Below, one piece after another: positions 1 through 9,410 of a DNA stretch of 64,000 nt. A program made the translations under genes and the position numbers. This stretch comes from Halanaerobium saccharolyticum subsp. saccharolyticum DSM 6643. Lineage in GTDB: Bacteria > Bacillota > Halanaerobiia > Halanaerobiales > Halanaerobiaceae. Under the pieces are notes generated by a model. It had not been told where the DNA came from, ran no database searches, and saw nothing but the letters and a program-made list of their open reading frames with translations. Position 1 is the stretch's first letter, and each line of letters starts with the position of its first letter. The stretch spans positions 558,001 through 622,000 of the forward strand of contig NZ_CAUI01000023.1 of assembly GCF_000350165.1 (NCBI RefSeq), read 5' to 3'.

Positions 1-21
1 ATTATTAAAGAATGCAAACAG

Positions 22-47
22 GGCAACCATTTTCACGATTGCCCTTG
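22..47 (-). terminator. Probable terminator after the glycosidase gene
   Basis: On the minus strand GGGCAA and TTGCCC form a 6-bp stem with a 12-nt loop just downstream of the glycosidase stop. The following T-stretch is interrupted (TGTTTGC...), so it is a weaker intrinsic terminator than others here. Confidence 0.5.
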
Positions 48-88
48 ATCAAACTAAGCTTAATTATTAAATATATAATCCTCAGAGC

Positions 89-1870
89 TTAATCAACAAT
101 TTGATTTAATTTGATTATTTTTTCAAGCTCTAATTTAAATTCTCTATTTTCATCCAGCAGACCATTTTTTTCCTGTTCAACATCAGTCAGCTGGGTATAA
201 CAATAACCTTCAAATTCTTCAACATCTTTAATCACTTCCAGCTGCTGCTTAATTCTCTGATTCAATTCTTCTTTATTTTGAACCTGTTCCCCATAGCCCC
301 AGCCTTCTTTATCCTGAAAAGCAATACCTCCAAACTCACTAAAAATTATCGGCTGACCCTGATACTGATAATTATCAGCCATAATAAATTTACCACCAGT
401 AATATATTCTTGATCATTAAAGACTTTTTTATTCTGCAGCAATTTTTCCATGTTTTCAACATATGTTTCTCGAAGCTGAGCAGTACTTTCTACATAATCA
501 TGAAAGCTTATAATATCAGAAATAGTATGCTCCCAGCCGTCATTAGCAATCACTGGCCTCTCTTGATCAATGCTCTTTGTCAAATGGTAAATACTTTCAG
601 TAAAATGCTGCTGTTTTTTATTATGACTAACAGCTTCAATCCCCCAGGATTCATTGAAAGGAACCCAGCAAATAATTGAAGGATGATTATATAATTCTTT
701 AACTACCCGCTGCCACTGAGAACTAAAATTTTCTACAGCCTGATCATTATACTGATAACTAGAACCTATCTCGGCCCAGACTAAAAGCCCTAACTTATCA
801 GCCCAGTAGTAAAAGCGATCATCTTCAATTTTTTGATGTTTACGGACTCCATTAAAACCCATTTTTTTAGTCAGTTCCAGGTCTTTTTTTAGTGCCTGAT
901 CAGAGGGAGGGGTAATTAAAGACTCGGGCCAGTATCCCTGATCAAGGATTAATTTCTGATAAAGAGGCTGATTATTTAAAAATATCTTATTAGCTTCTAT
1001 AGAAATTTTTCTCAGGCCAAAATAGGAATCAATTTGATCTACAACTTCATCATTTTTATATAAGATAAGCTTTAGATCATATAAATTTGGACTCTCGGGA
1101 TGCCAGATTTTAATCTCATTCTCTTGATCTTCAAGCTTAACTTTAAAATTATAATTATTTTTTTTAACTTCCAGCTCAAATTGATTAATTAACTGACCTT
1201 CAAATTCTATTCTGCTTATTAATTTATAGTTTTCAGCTTCAAAACCTTCTCCCTCAAAATTATAATCCAGTTCTACTTCTTTTTGATCAAGATAAGGGGT
1301 TATTTTAAGATTTTCAAGATAGAGATTCTGATCCACAAATTCCAGCCAGACTGTCTGCCAGATACCGGTAGTCCTGGTATACCAGCAGAGGAAATTATCT
1401 TTTTTATAAGTCTGCTTACCCCGGGGCTGAGTTTTAGAAAGTGAATCTTCAACTTTAACTACAATATTATTTTTATCCTGATAATTAATAAAGTCACTTA
1501 TATCAAATGAAAATGAATCATAGCCTCCCTGATGGCTGCCGGCAAAACTGCCGTTAATCCAGACTTTAGTTAAATAATCTACAGCTGCGAAGTTCAAAAT
1601 TGTTTTTTGTGCTTGCTCAGCATTAACTTCAAAAGTTCTCTGATACCAGATATAATTATGTTCACTTCGATCAGCAATGCCGCTGGCTTTAGTTTCAAAA
1701 GTAAAAGGCACAGTTATTTCCTGCCCCAGTTCTTTATTCTGGTACCACTTATTTTTTTCACCCTGATTTTGATCATCAAAGTCGAAATTCCAGCTTCCAT
1801 TTAAATTTTGCCAATTCTGTCTCTGAAACTGGGGTTTCGGATGTTCCGGCCTCGGTATTCTATTTCCCAT
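89..1870 (-). CDS. Glycoside hydrolase family 2 (beta-galactosidase/glucuronidase-like)
   Basis: This 593-residue enzyme has the GH2 order: sugar-binding jelly roll (about 15-185), immunoglobulin-like domain (about 190-290) and TIM barrel (about 295-593). The acid/base Glu is in FNESWG (E407) and the nucleophile is in FSEFGG (E512). There is no signal peptide, so it should act in the cytoplasm on an imported glycoside. AGGAGG precedes the ATG. It is the last gene of an operon with a CUT1-type sugar ABC importer, so it probably cleaves the imported oligosaccharide. The exact sugar (galactoside, glucuronide or mannoside) cannot be told from the sequence. Confidence 0.9.
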   Translation of the reverse strand: MGNRIPRPEHPKPQFQRQNWQNLNGSWNFDFDDQNQGEKNKWYQNKELGQEITVPFTFETKASGIADRSEHNYIWYQRTFEVNAEQAQKTILNFAAVDYLTKVWINGSFAGSHQGGYDSFSFDISDFINYQDKNNIVVKVEDSLSKTQPRGKQTYKKDNFLCWYTRTTGIWQTVWLEFVDQNLYLENLKITPYLDQKEVELDYNFEGEGFEAENYKLISRIEFEGQLINQFELEVKKNNYNFKVKLEDQENEIKIWHPESPNLYDLKLILYKNDEVVDQIDSYFGLRKISIEANKIFLNNQPLYQKLILDQGYWPESLITPPSDQALKKDLELTKKMGFNGVRKHQKIEDDRFYYWADKLGLLVWAEIGSSYQYNDQAVENFSSQWQRVVKELYNHPSIICWVPFNESWGIEAVSHNKKQQHFTESIYHLTKSIDQERPVIANDGWEHTISDIISFHDYVESTAQLRETYVENMEKLLQNKKVFNDQEYITGGKFIMADNYQYQGQPIIFSEFGGIAFQDKEGWGYGEQVQNKEELNQRIKQQLEVIKDVEEFEGYCYTQLTDVEQEKNGLLDENREFKLELEKIIKLNQIVD

Positions 1871-1951
1871 ATGCTACCTCCTAAAAAAATCAACCTTAGA
1901 TTACGAAAATATTTATCTTTTCTTAATTTTAATAAGTACTCTGCAAGAAAG

Positions 1952-2782
1952 TTAACCTTTAATTCCTGTAAATTTAATTCCCTGAATAATCTGCTTCTGG
2001 AATAATAAGAAAGCTGCTATAGCTGGTAAAGAAGCTATCATATTGACAGTCATTGGTATTGAATAATCCGGTGTATAAGCATCGGTAAATGTTGGTACTC
2101 CGACTGGTAAAGTAAACATTTCTTTGGACATAATTGCGATAAAAGGCCAGAGAAATGCATTCCAGGCCTGGATAAAGGTGAAAATTCCAATAGAAGCAAT
2201 GGCAGCTTTCGATAAAGGCATAAAGATAGAAAAGTAGATTCTAAATAGCCCACAGCCATCAATCCTGGCACTGTCAATTAAGTCTCTTGGTATAGCATCA
2301 AAGAACTCTTTTAAAATTATGATGCCTAAAGGAATTGCAATCCTAGGCAAAATCAAGCCCGGGTAAGTATTAACTAAACCCAGTTTTTGTACAATATCGA
2401 ATAAGGCTACTATATTCGCTTCTGTGGGAACCATTAAACCGATTGTAAATAATATAAAAACTAAATTTTTATGTTTAAAGTCAATTACAGATAAAGCAAA
2501 GGCTGCCAGTGAATCAAAAATTATAACAACAAGTGTCACACTGGCCGAAACAATAAAACTGTTTAACATCCATTTTAATACTGGCGCCTGTTCAATAACT
2601 GCAGAATAATTACTAAAAGAATAAGGTGGTAAAAACCACTCTATAATCTGTGAAACATGATAACCAGATGGTTTAAGTGAAGCAAAAAGCATCCATAAAA
2701 TAGGAAAAATAAATAGTACTGCCAGTAAATAAGAAAATGAATATTTCAAAACTTTAGTGGTTGGTGAAGTTTTATTTTCCAT
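1952..2782 (-). CDS. Sugar ABC transporter permease, MalG type
   Basis: This 276-residue inner-membrane protein has about six hydrophobic segments. The cytoplasmic EAA loop (about residues 170-192, DSARIDG...MPLSK) docks the ATPase in binding-protein-dependent importers. It starts 1 nt after the stop of the MalF-type permease, showing translational coupling. It forms the channel with that protein and takes substrate from the binding protein at 3750-4991. No ATPase gene is present nearby. CUT1 systems of this kind commonly share one MsmK/UgpC-like ATPase encoded elsewhere, and I infer that here. Confidence 0.93.
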   Translation of the reverse strand: MENKTSPTTKVLKYSFSYLLAVLFIFPILWMLFASLKPSGYHVSQIIEWFLPPYSFSNYSAVIEQAPVLKWMLNSFIVSASVTLVVIIFDSLAAFALSVIDFKHKNLVFILFTIGLMVPTEANIVALFDIVQKLGLVNTYPGLILPRIAIPLGIIILKEFFDAIPRDLIDSARIDGCGLFRIYFSIFMPLSKAAIASIGIFTFIQAWNAFLWPFIAIMSKEMFTLPVGVPTFTDAYTPDYSIPMTVNMIASLPAIAAFLLFQKQIIQGIKFTGIKG

Positions 2783-2783
2783 A

Positions 2784-3674
2784 TTATCCTTCCTCTCTTT
2801 TACGCAAATATATTTGTGCCATGGAAACTAAGACTAAAATAATGAAAAAGGAAAAGGCCATTGCTGCACCATACCCCATACTGTTTTGTTTAAAACTTGT
2901 TTCATAAATATACTGAACTATTGGACGGGTATCTGTACCCGGGCCACCACCGGTAATTAACCAGACCTGTGAGAAAATCTTAAAAGAAAAAATTATCTGC
3001 AGTAAAGTTACTACCCAGGTTATAGGTTTTAAGGACGGTAAGGTGATATAAATTAGCTGCTGGAATTTGGTTGCCCCATCTACTTCAGCTGCTTCGTAAA
3101 AAGACTGTGGAATATCCTGTAGTGCTGCTAGATATAAGATCATATTAAAACCAACAGTCCACCATAAAGTCGCAAAAACTATAACAAACCAGGCCAGTTT
3201 TGTTTCTCCAAGCCAAAAAATAGTTTCTTCTACCCCAAAATAACTCTGTAAAATCCCATTTAATAGTCCGCTGTGGGGTTGGAAAAAATAAACCATGATC
3301 GAAGAAATAACTGCTACTGATAAAACATAAGGAAGGAAAAATGCTATTTTAATAAATAATTGCCCTTTAATTTTTTGATTTGCCAGTAATGCTAAAACTA
3401 AACCCCCAATAACAATTGTCGGTGTTGAAATAAGTACAAATAATAAAGTATTGCCTAAAGAACCCCAAAAAGCTGGATCTTTAATCATATAAAGATAATT
3501 ATCTAAACCAACAAAACCCATATTACGGATCATAGTCCAGCGGTGCAGGCTCATCCAAAAGCCTCGAAAAATCGGATAGATCAAAAATACCGCATAAACT
3601 ACAGCAAAGGGTAAAAGAAATGGTAAAGCCTTTAAAAACGGATAACGGTCAGATAATTGATTATATTTTTTCAA
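2784..3674 (-). CDS. Sugar ABC transporter permease, MalF type (TTG start)
   Basis: This is the partner permease of the CUT1 importer, with six predicted membrane segments and the EAA loop EAAEVDGATKFQQL near the C-terminus. The reading frame stays open to 3725, but GGAGG lies 7 nt before a TTG at 3674. That gives a 296-residue protein starting MKKYNQLSDRYPF, a normal MalF-type N-terminus, so I place the start there. It lies between the binding-protein and MalG-type genes in one minus-strand operon. Confidence 0.92.
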   Translation of the reverse strand: MKKYNQLSDRYPFLKALPFLLPFAVVYAVFLIYPIFRGFWMSLHRWTMIRNMGFVGLDNYLYMIKDPAFWGSLGNTLLFVLISTPTIVIGGLVLALLANQKIKGQLFIKIAFFLPYVLSVAVISSIMVYFFQPHSGLLNGILQSYFGVEETIFWLGETKLAWFVIVFATLWWTVGFNMILYLAALQDIPQSFYEAAEVDGATKFQQLIYITLPSLKPITWVVTLLQIIFSFKIFSQVWLITGGGPGTDTRPIVQYIYETSFKQNSMGYGAAMAFSFFIILVLVSMAQIYLRKREEG

Positions 3675-3749
3675 ATCGAAACCTCCTTTAAAAATTTTAT
3701 TTAGAGCACAGGTGCTTAAAAACACCTGTGCCTTAAAATCAACTTCTTT

Positions 3750-4991
3750 TTACCTGCTTAATAATCTTTCTATTCCTCGACTCGCCTCTTCTACTGCTTC
3801 TTCTGCTGTTATCTGCTTATTCCAGACCTTACTTAAAGCTGTTGTCATTTCAGTTCTAATACTCCAGGTATAGGAGCCTGCACTATCAAAAGTTACATAA
3901 TCTGCTGCATTAACATAGTCCATTCTATAAGGCATATTTCTAAACTCTTCTTTTTCTTTAACTGTTTCTTTACTTGGTATGTGACCTGCTTTTGCCCAGA
4001 GCTCTCCATTATCTGTAGCCCACTTAGCAAAAGTTAAAGCTGCTTTTCTTTTCTCTTGATCAATACTTCTTGCATAGGGAAGTACTAAAGTATGAGAATC
4101 TCCCCAGACAGATCTATTGTCAAAAATCTGTGGCATTGGCATTACCCCAAAATCTAAACCTTCAGTCGCTTCTAAAGTACCTGTAATCCAGACACCTGTT
4201 AATAAAGTGGCTGCTTCTTCATTTCTAAACAAGTTTACATTTTCCATATACTCTGAATGCAGTGGTGAATATTCTTTATCATATAAGTCCTGCATATATT
4301 TAATTGCTTCTACAGCTTTTGCTTTGTCAATTGTCAGTTCTTTTTCGGTTACCACTGGGCTTCCACCAAGCTGGTTATATAGACTCCACCAGACTCTATA
4401 GTGTCCCTCCGCAGTTAACTTTGTCCAGTTAGTCATCGGATATTTGGCAGAAGAATCAGACTTTAATTTACCCAAAAATTCTTTAAATGTGCCCTCCATC
4501 TTAGGGCTTCCATCTTCTGCAATCAGATCTGCTTCTGCTAGTAATTCTTTATTATAATATAAAACTAATGGGTGAGTATCTAATGGCACTCCATAAATCT
4601 CACCATTTATTTCTGCTCCACTCAAAATATTTGAATTATATTCGTCCCAATTAATGCCGACATCTGCCCCTAATTCATCTAAAGCAACAATTAAACCTTC
4701 GTCTGCTAATTCTTTAACTCTGGTAACATGACTGATTGCTATATCAGGTCCATTTCCACTGGCAGTTGCAGTTTTTAACTTTGTATAATATTCTTCCCAT
4801 TCTAATCTTGTAACATCAACTTCGATATTTTCGTGAGCTGCATTAAACTCTGCTACTATCTCATCCATAAACTCTGCATCTCCACCACCAAAAAGATTCC
4901 AATAATCAACGGTAACTACCTCAGCCATAGCGCTAGACGTAAAACCAACTAAAATTGTAATTAATGCTAAAACTAAAAACTTCTTAGACAT
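3750..4991 (-). CDS. Extracellular sugar-binding protein of ABC transporter
   Basis: This 413-residue protein resembles family 1 solute-binding proteins (UgpB/MalE type). Residues 1-23 form a signal peptide ending AMA before EVVTVDYW. No lipobox cysteine is present, so it should be a soluble periplasmic protein, unlike the lipoproteins usual in single-membrane Firmicutes. It captures the sugar for the two downstream permeases. An upstream inverted repeat at 5101-5132 suggests control by the regulator at 5231-6163. Confidence 0.92.
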   Translation of the reverse strand: MSKKFLVLALITILVGFTSSAMAEVVTVDYWNLFGGGDAEFMDEIVAEFNAAHENIEVDVTRLEWEEYYTKLKTATASGNGPDIAISHVTRVKELADEGLIVALDELGADVGINWDEYNSNILSGAEINGEIYGVPLDTHPLVLYYNKELLAEADLIAEDGSPKMEGTFKEFLGKLKSDSSAKYPMTNWTKLTAEGHYRVWWSLYNQLGGSPVVTEKELTIDKAKAVEAIKYMQDLYDKEYSPLHSEYMENVNLFRNEEAATLLTGVWITGTLEATEGLDFGVMPMPQIFDNRSVWGDSHTLVLPYARSIDQEKRKAALTFAKWATDNGELWAKAGHIPSKETVKEKEEFRNMPYRMDYVNAADYVTFDSAGSYTWSIRTEMTTALSKVWNKQITAEEAVEEASRGIERLLSR

Positions 4992-5100
4992 TTTATATCC
5001 CCCTTTAAAATTTTTGAATTACCCAATTACTGCTTTAATTAAAAATATTGCGAATATTTATTTTTAAAAAAATATCACCCCGCTTTATTTTATGTATTAC

Positions 5101-5132
5101 TGCTTTAGTTTAATATTTATTAAATTAAAGCA
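5101..5132. promoter_or_regulatory. Candidate operator, inverted repeat upstream of sugar operon
   Basis: The arms TGCTTTAGTTTAATA and TATTAAATTAAAGCA are an almost perfect inverted repeat about 110 bp upstream of the binding-protein gene. A third TGCTTTAATT copy lies at 5031-5040. A similar palindrome followed by AAAGCA lies upstream of the regulator gene (6204-6222). Binding by that regulator is inferred. Confidence 0.5.
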
Positions 5133-5230
5133 CATAAAAAATTAAACTGACTTTTATAGGCTCTATTAACTATATTCTTCACCTGTTCTAAAATTCCTGC
5201 ATTTATTTTAAATTTTTTTGATTTATTTTA

Positions 5231-6163
5231 TTAATCATTAAACTTATATCTGTATCTAAGCATAATATCCTGTCTATAATTACCAAATTTACGACCAAAT
5301 AGATTAACTCCACCAACATTGCGGGCATCATCTTTTACACCAATTTTAACATCGATAAAATCTTCTTTTTCAATATTGAGATCAGCTAAAGTAATATCCG
5401 AAATCTGATTACCATCAATAAAAGAACCTTCATTTGTAACCTGCCAAATTTTTAGTAAACCATGTTGAGTCTGATCAAAATACCACCAGTCAGGATTTAA
5501 AATACCTCTTTTCTCACCAAAATCACCAGGAGAAGTCCAGACCCCAATTTCAACTCCATTAATCCAGATCGAAATATCAGAAGGCCAGTCCTCATTATAA
5601 TCAGAAGTTTCTGAGCAGATTTCCATACTTAGTTCCAATTTAGTTGCCTGAGAATTCTTAGGTAAATTATTAGGGAACACATATTTTACATAACCACTGC
5701 CAAACCAAAGTATTTGGGCGTGTATATGTTCAGGATTTAAAAATGATTTTACATCATCTAGTTCACCAATAACTGCTTTTTCTGAAGCCAAACCGCAGGT
5801 TGGATTCACTGAAAAATCCTTATAATTACCAATCGGCATTGAGGTTTCAATTAGATTTTTATCTTTTAACTCTCTATTTCCCGGCAGATTAATTAGTATC
5901 TTATCATAATTTAAACTACATATCTTTTGCGAACCATGATTACCAGGTTTATATTCAGTTTCAATCAGGCCGGCATTTTCCAGTTTTTTTATATTTACAG
6001 TCACTGAAGAGGCCGGCATATTTATAAATTCAGAAATCTGATTTAAATTCATATCTTCATTCTGTAATACTTCTATAATCTTCATCCTAGATTCGGAACC
6101 TAAAGCCTTTAAAACATCAATAATCTGTTCTTCATCTTTCAACTCCATTATATTACCCTTCAT
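5231..6163 (-). CDS. ArsR-type winged-helix regulator with C-terminal ligand-like domain
   Basis: The N-terminal ~90 residues form a winged helix-turn-helix (ALGSESRMKIIEVL, then SSVTVNIKKLENAGLIE) of the ArsR kind. The remaining ~215 residues are beta-rich with many Trp, resembling a jelly-roll sensor; I do not recognise a named family. No metal-binding cysteine pair typical of metal-sensing ArsR proteins is visible. The frame opens at 6178, but GGGGG lies 8 nt before the ATG at 6163; a further ATG at 6148 is also possible. It sits upstream of the sugar importer and shares inverted repeats with it, so it is probably a local sugar-responsive regulator. Confidence 0.8.
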   Translation of the reverse strand: MKGNIMELKDEEQIIDVLKALGSESRMKIIEVLQNEDMNLNQISEFINMPASSVTVNIKKLENAGLIETEYKPGNHGSQKICSLNYDKILINLPGNRELKDKNLIETSMPIGNYKDFSVNPTCGLASEKAVIGELDDVKSFLNPEHIHAQILWFGSGYVKYVFPNNLPKNSQATKLELSMEICSETSDYNEDWPSDISIWINGVEIGVWTSPGDFGEKRGILNPDWWYFDQTQHGLLKIWQVTNEGSFIDGNQISDITLADLNIEKEDFIDVKIGVKDDARNVGGVNLFGRKFGNYRQDIMLRYRYKFND

Positions 6164-6203
6164 TTTCAATACCCCCATTTTGCTTTGTTTTTACTGTCTT
6201 TAT

Positions 6204-6219
6204 TTTAACAATTGTTAAA
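6204..6219. promoter_or_regulatory. Candidate autoregulatory operator of the ArsR-type gene
   Basis: TTTAACAATTGTTAAA is a perfect 16-bp palindrome about 40 bp upstream of the regulator start, flanked by TGCTTT (6181) and AAAGCA (6217-6222). It resembles the repeat at 5101-5132, so one protein may bind both. Confidence 0.45.
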
Positions 6220-6280
6220 GCAAAAAGCAATTATTAAAAATGATAGGCTGTTCCCACATGATTAATCCAATTTTAAAATT

Positions 6281-7531
6281 TTATTCTATCACCGGCACTG
6301 TTAAACTTCCTTGGGGCAGAATATAGGTTGAATAATCAGCTCCATATTTTTCTTCCAGATAATCTACTGCTTCTTGAATAGAATTCATTTTTTTAGCGAA
6401 AATGTTTTCTGTCTGTTCACGGCTCAAACTGGAAATCAATATAATTTCTTTTTCGGCCGCTACTTTAGAAATAGCAAAGGCTTTATGACCACCTATTAAA
6501 AATTTCTTTTTGATTCGCTCAATATTAGCCTCAGGTTTTTGGGCCTCATCCATCCATTTTTTAAAACGTTCTTCGCCATAACCTTCCGAGCATTCTGCTA
6601 CCCAGATGATTGTACCACCCTTTTTGACAGCATGATCAGCATGGTCTAAAGCTTTTTGCGCCTGATAAATATTTATGTCTCTGGGAAAACCACCTGAACT
6701 AACAATAGCTGCCTCAGCCTTTTTAGCAAGCGGCAGCTGATACATCGCTGCTGATTCAGAAATCCCAGCTTCCCAGGCCTCCAGATAATCACCTGCACAA
6801 ACTTTAACTATTTCTCTGCTGCTGTTGGTGACTACATTGAGAATAAAATCTAATCCAACTTTTTCTGCTGCTTCAAACATCTCCTGACTGATTGGATTAT
6901 TCTCAAGTGCTGGTTTTTCTGAAGTCACTTCAACCATCATTGCATGGTTATTTTCAATACTATCTCTGCCAGCTATTCCGGGCAAAATAGACTTTCTACC
7001 CCCGGAAAATCCAGCCATATAATGAGGGAGTATTACTCCTGTTGCAATTAAAAAATCAGCCTCTACTGCTTTTTTATTTATTTTAAGCTGATTGCCTGTA
7101 CTAAGTTCACCTAAATCAAGCAGATCCTGATCATAATCATGATGAATGAAATTATATTCAGCATCAATTTCCGGACCAAACATTTCTCTATTCTGCTCAG
7201 CTGAATGGGGACTATGCACTCCAGTTGCAACTATAAAAGTGACCTGTTCTTTTTTAATCCCAGCCTCAGCAATAGTTTTAAGCAGTGGCGGCAGCATATA
7301 ATTATATGGAGTATAGCGAGTTACATCATTAACTATAATTACCAGATCATTGATTTCCTCTGCTGCTAAAAGTTCTGACAGAGGCTTTGTCCCAGTTGGC
7401 TCGCTCAGAGACTTTTCTACTGCTTTTAAAGGATCATTTAAACCTTCTTTTTCATTTGCTTTTAATACATTAAGGACTCTACTACTATTTATCTTAAACT
7501 CTAAGGTTTTTCTTCCGTATTTTAATTCCAT
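6281..7531 (-). CDS. LarA-family (DUF2088) nickel-pincer racemase/epimerase-like protein
   Basis: This 416-residue protein matches the lactate racemase LarA family. Counterparts of the LarA cofactor and catalytic residues are visible: R72 (NDVTRY), H106 and H109 (ATGVHSPH), H170 (ILPHYMAGFSGG) and K180 (GGRKSILPG), the lysine that carries the pincer cofactor in LarA. The family needs LarB, LarC and LarE to make the nickel-pincer nucleotide; none is encoded in this window. Family members racemise or epimerise various 2-hydroxy acids, so the substrate here is open. It lies 76 bp downstream of the S-adenosylhomocysteine hydrolase gene on the same strand. Confidence 0.85.
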   Translation of the reverse strand: MELKYGRKTLEFKINSSRVLNVLKANEKEGLNDPLKAVEKSLSEPTGTKPLSELLAAEEINDLVIIVNDVTRYTPYNYMLPPLLKTIAEAGIKKEQVTFIVATGVHSPHSAEQNREMFGPEIDAEYNFIHHDYDQDLLDLGELSTGNQLKINKKAVEADFLIATGVILPHYMAGFSGGRKSILPGIAGRDSIENNHAMMVEVTSEKPALENNPISQEMFEAAEKVGLDFILNVVTNSSREIVKVCAGDYLEAWEAGISESAAMYQLPLAKKAEAAIVSSGGFPRDINIYQAQKALDHADHAVKKGGTIIWVAECSEGYGEERFKKWMDEAQKPEANIERIKKKFLIGGHKAFAISKVAAEKEIILISSLSREQTENIFAKKMNSIQEAVDYLEEKYGADYSTYILPQGSLTVPVIE

Positions 7532-7607
7532 TTCTACTCGACTACTCCTTGCTTTTTTGTGAATTAATTATTTATAACCAGGTACCTATATAAAAGTACT
7601 ATATATT

Positions 7608-8858
7608 TTAATCAGTCCAGCTGTTGATATAAGCTTCCTGTTCTTCTGTCAACTGATCAATTTCTATATCTAAAGATTTTAATTTATATTCTGCTACCAT
7701 ATTATCTATATCATCAGGTATATTATAGACCTGAGCATCTAAATTTTGATTATGATTTAAATAAAGCAGTGAAGCTAATTGTAAAGCGAAGGTCATATCC
7801 ATAATTTCTGCTGGATGGCCATCTCCCGCTGCCAGATTAACCAGTCTTCCATCCGCTAAAAGATAAAGTTTGCGACCATCTGCCATTTCAAATTTCCTAA
7901 TGTTGGCTCTAGCTTCACTGACCTCTATAGCCAGTCTATTTAAAGCAGGCTTGGACACTTCTACATCAAAATGACCAGCATTAGCCATAATTGCTCCATC
8001 TTTCATCACTTTTAAATCTTCTGCATCAATAACATCCTTACAGCCTGTTACTGTAATAAAGAAATCCCCTTTTTGAGCTGCTTCCCGCATTGGCATAACC
8101 TCAAAACCATCCATCCAGGCTTCACTTGCTTTAACTGGATCAATTTCAGTTACTATTACTCTTGCTCCCAGTCCCTTTGCTCTCATGGCTACACCTTTAC
8201 CACACCAGCCATAACCTGCCACAACTGCAGTCTTACCGGCAACAACAAGATTGGTTGTTCTCATTATTCCATCCCAGACTGATTGTCCGGTACCATAGCG
8301 GTTATCAAAAAGAGACTTACATTTTGCATCATTAACTGCCATCATTGGAAAGGCTAAAGTCCCATCACCTTCCATTGCTTCCAGACGGTGAATTCCAGTT
8401 GTTGTTTCTTCGGCTCCACCTATAATATTTTCCAGCAAATCTCTTCTTTCTTTATGAAGGGTTTCAACCATATCGCCTCCATCATCAATAATCAAATCTG
8501 GTTCAATATTTAAAACCTTATTTAAATGCTCTTTGTATTCTTCAGGTGTTGAATCATACCAGCTGTGAACCATCACTCCATGAGCTGCTAAACCTGCTGC
8601 TACATCATCCTGAGTTGAAAGCGGATTACTGCCAGCAATAGCAACATCTGCTCCCAGCTGACTGATAACATAAGCCATATAGGCAGTTTTAGCTTCTAGA
8701 TGAAGACAAATTGCCACTTTTTTACCTGCTAAAGGCTGTGCAGCCTGATGCTCTTTTAAAATCTCATTTAAAATATCCATCTTATCTGCTACCCATTGAA
8801 TTTTCTGCCATCCCTTTTCTGCTAGTTCGGGCTTTCTAAGTGTTGATTTAGTAACCAT
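7608..8858 (-). CDS. ahcY: S-adenosylhomocysteine hydrolase
   Basis: This enzyme reversibly splits S-adenosylhomocysteine into adenosine and homocysteine using tightly bound NAD. The 416 residues include the dinucleotide fold GYGWCGKG (215-222), the substrate-site CKSLFDN (K181, D185) and NAGHFDVEV. The length fits the shorter form of archaea and thermophilic bacteria, without the internal insertion of plant and proteobacterial enzymes. GGGAGG precedes the ATG. It recycles the product of SAM-dependent methylation. No other methionine-cycle gene is adjacent. Confidence 0.93.
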   Translation of the reverse strand: MVTKSTLRKPELAEKGWQKIQWVADKMDILNEILKEHQAAQPLAGKKVAICLHLEAKTAYMAYVISQLGADVAIAGSNPLSTQDDVAAGLAAHGVMVHSWYDSTPEEYKEHLNKVLNIEPDLIIDDGGDMVETLHKERRDLLENIIGGAEETTTGIHRLEAMEGDGTLAFPMMAVNDAKCKSLFDNRYGTGQSVWDGIMRTTNLVVAGKTAVVAGYGWCGKGVAMRAKGLGARVIVTEIDPVKASEAWMDGFEVMPMREAAQKGDFFITVTGCKDVIDAEDLKVMKDGAIMANAGHFDVEVSKPALNRLAIEVSEARANIRKFEMADGRKLYLLADGRLVNLAAGDGHPAEIMDMTFALQLASLLYLNHNQNLDAQVYNIPDDIDNMVAEYKLKSLDIEIDQLTEEQEAYINSWTD

Positions 8859-9247
8859 AATTTTTCCTCCCTATTATATTTTATAATCTAATAGCAATAT
8901 TTTTTAAAAAATCAATGCCATAAACTAATGCTACTATCAAAATAATTATCCGAATTTTCCTCTTATTTATATTTTATCATAGATTTAAACAATGAAAAGA
9001 AAAATTATCTAAACTACATATTCATTTATGCTTTCTTCCAGAATACTCTGGCAGTATCAGTTTTTACGACCGAATTTTTGGGAACCTGACTGATCACTAG
9101 AATAGAGTAGAATAAGTTGTCTTAATTCATTTTGCCCCTCACAGAATACGACTTAAACTGTCAGAACTGCGGCTTAGCTAAAATCTATTTTCTAAAATCA
9201 AAAAGTATGCTATTCTATTTTTAACAGCGAAAAAGGAGTGAGAGCAA
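8859..9247. other. Intergenic region with stop-bounded coding remnant
   Basis: No intact gene is seen here. On the minus strand, 9026-9123 reads as a stop-bounded 31-codon frame ending in VKTDTARVFWKKA, without a start codon. It looks like the tail of a lost gene but I cannot assign it. The part next to ahcY (8867-8960) is very AT-rich and presumably holds its promoter. Confidence 0.3.
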
Positions 9248-9307
9248 ATGATAAAACAACCAACAACAGGCATATACAGCTTCCAGCCCGGCCAAAAATT
9301 ATTTTAA
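9248..9307 (+). CDS. Possible 19-residue peptide upstream of the LytTR operon
   Basis: ATG at 9248 opens a 19-codon frame encoding MIKQPTTGIYSFQPGQKLF, preceded at good spacing by AAAGGAG. It could be a leader peptide of the LytTR operon, whose first gene starts 103 bp downstream, or the relic of a larger gene. I recognise no family. The evidence is limited to the start codon and ribosome binding site. Confidence 0.3.
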   Translation: MIKQPTTGIYSFQPGQKLF

Positions 9308-9410
9308 TTAATTACTTTGCTTTAGAGGAGAATTATTAATATAATTAAGTTAATGTGAAAATTTTTCGAATATAAATCTAGAGTAAATAGAAAATCTGGA
9401 GGCAAATAAT

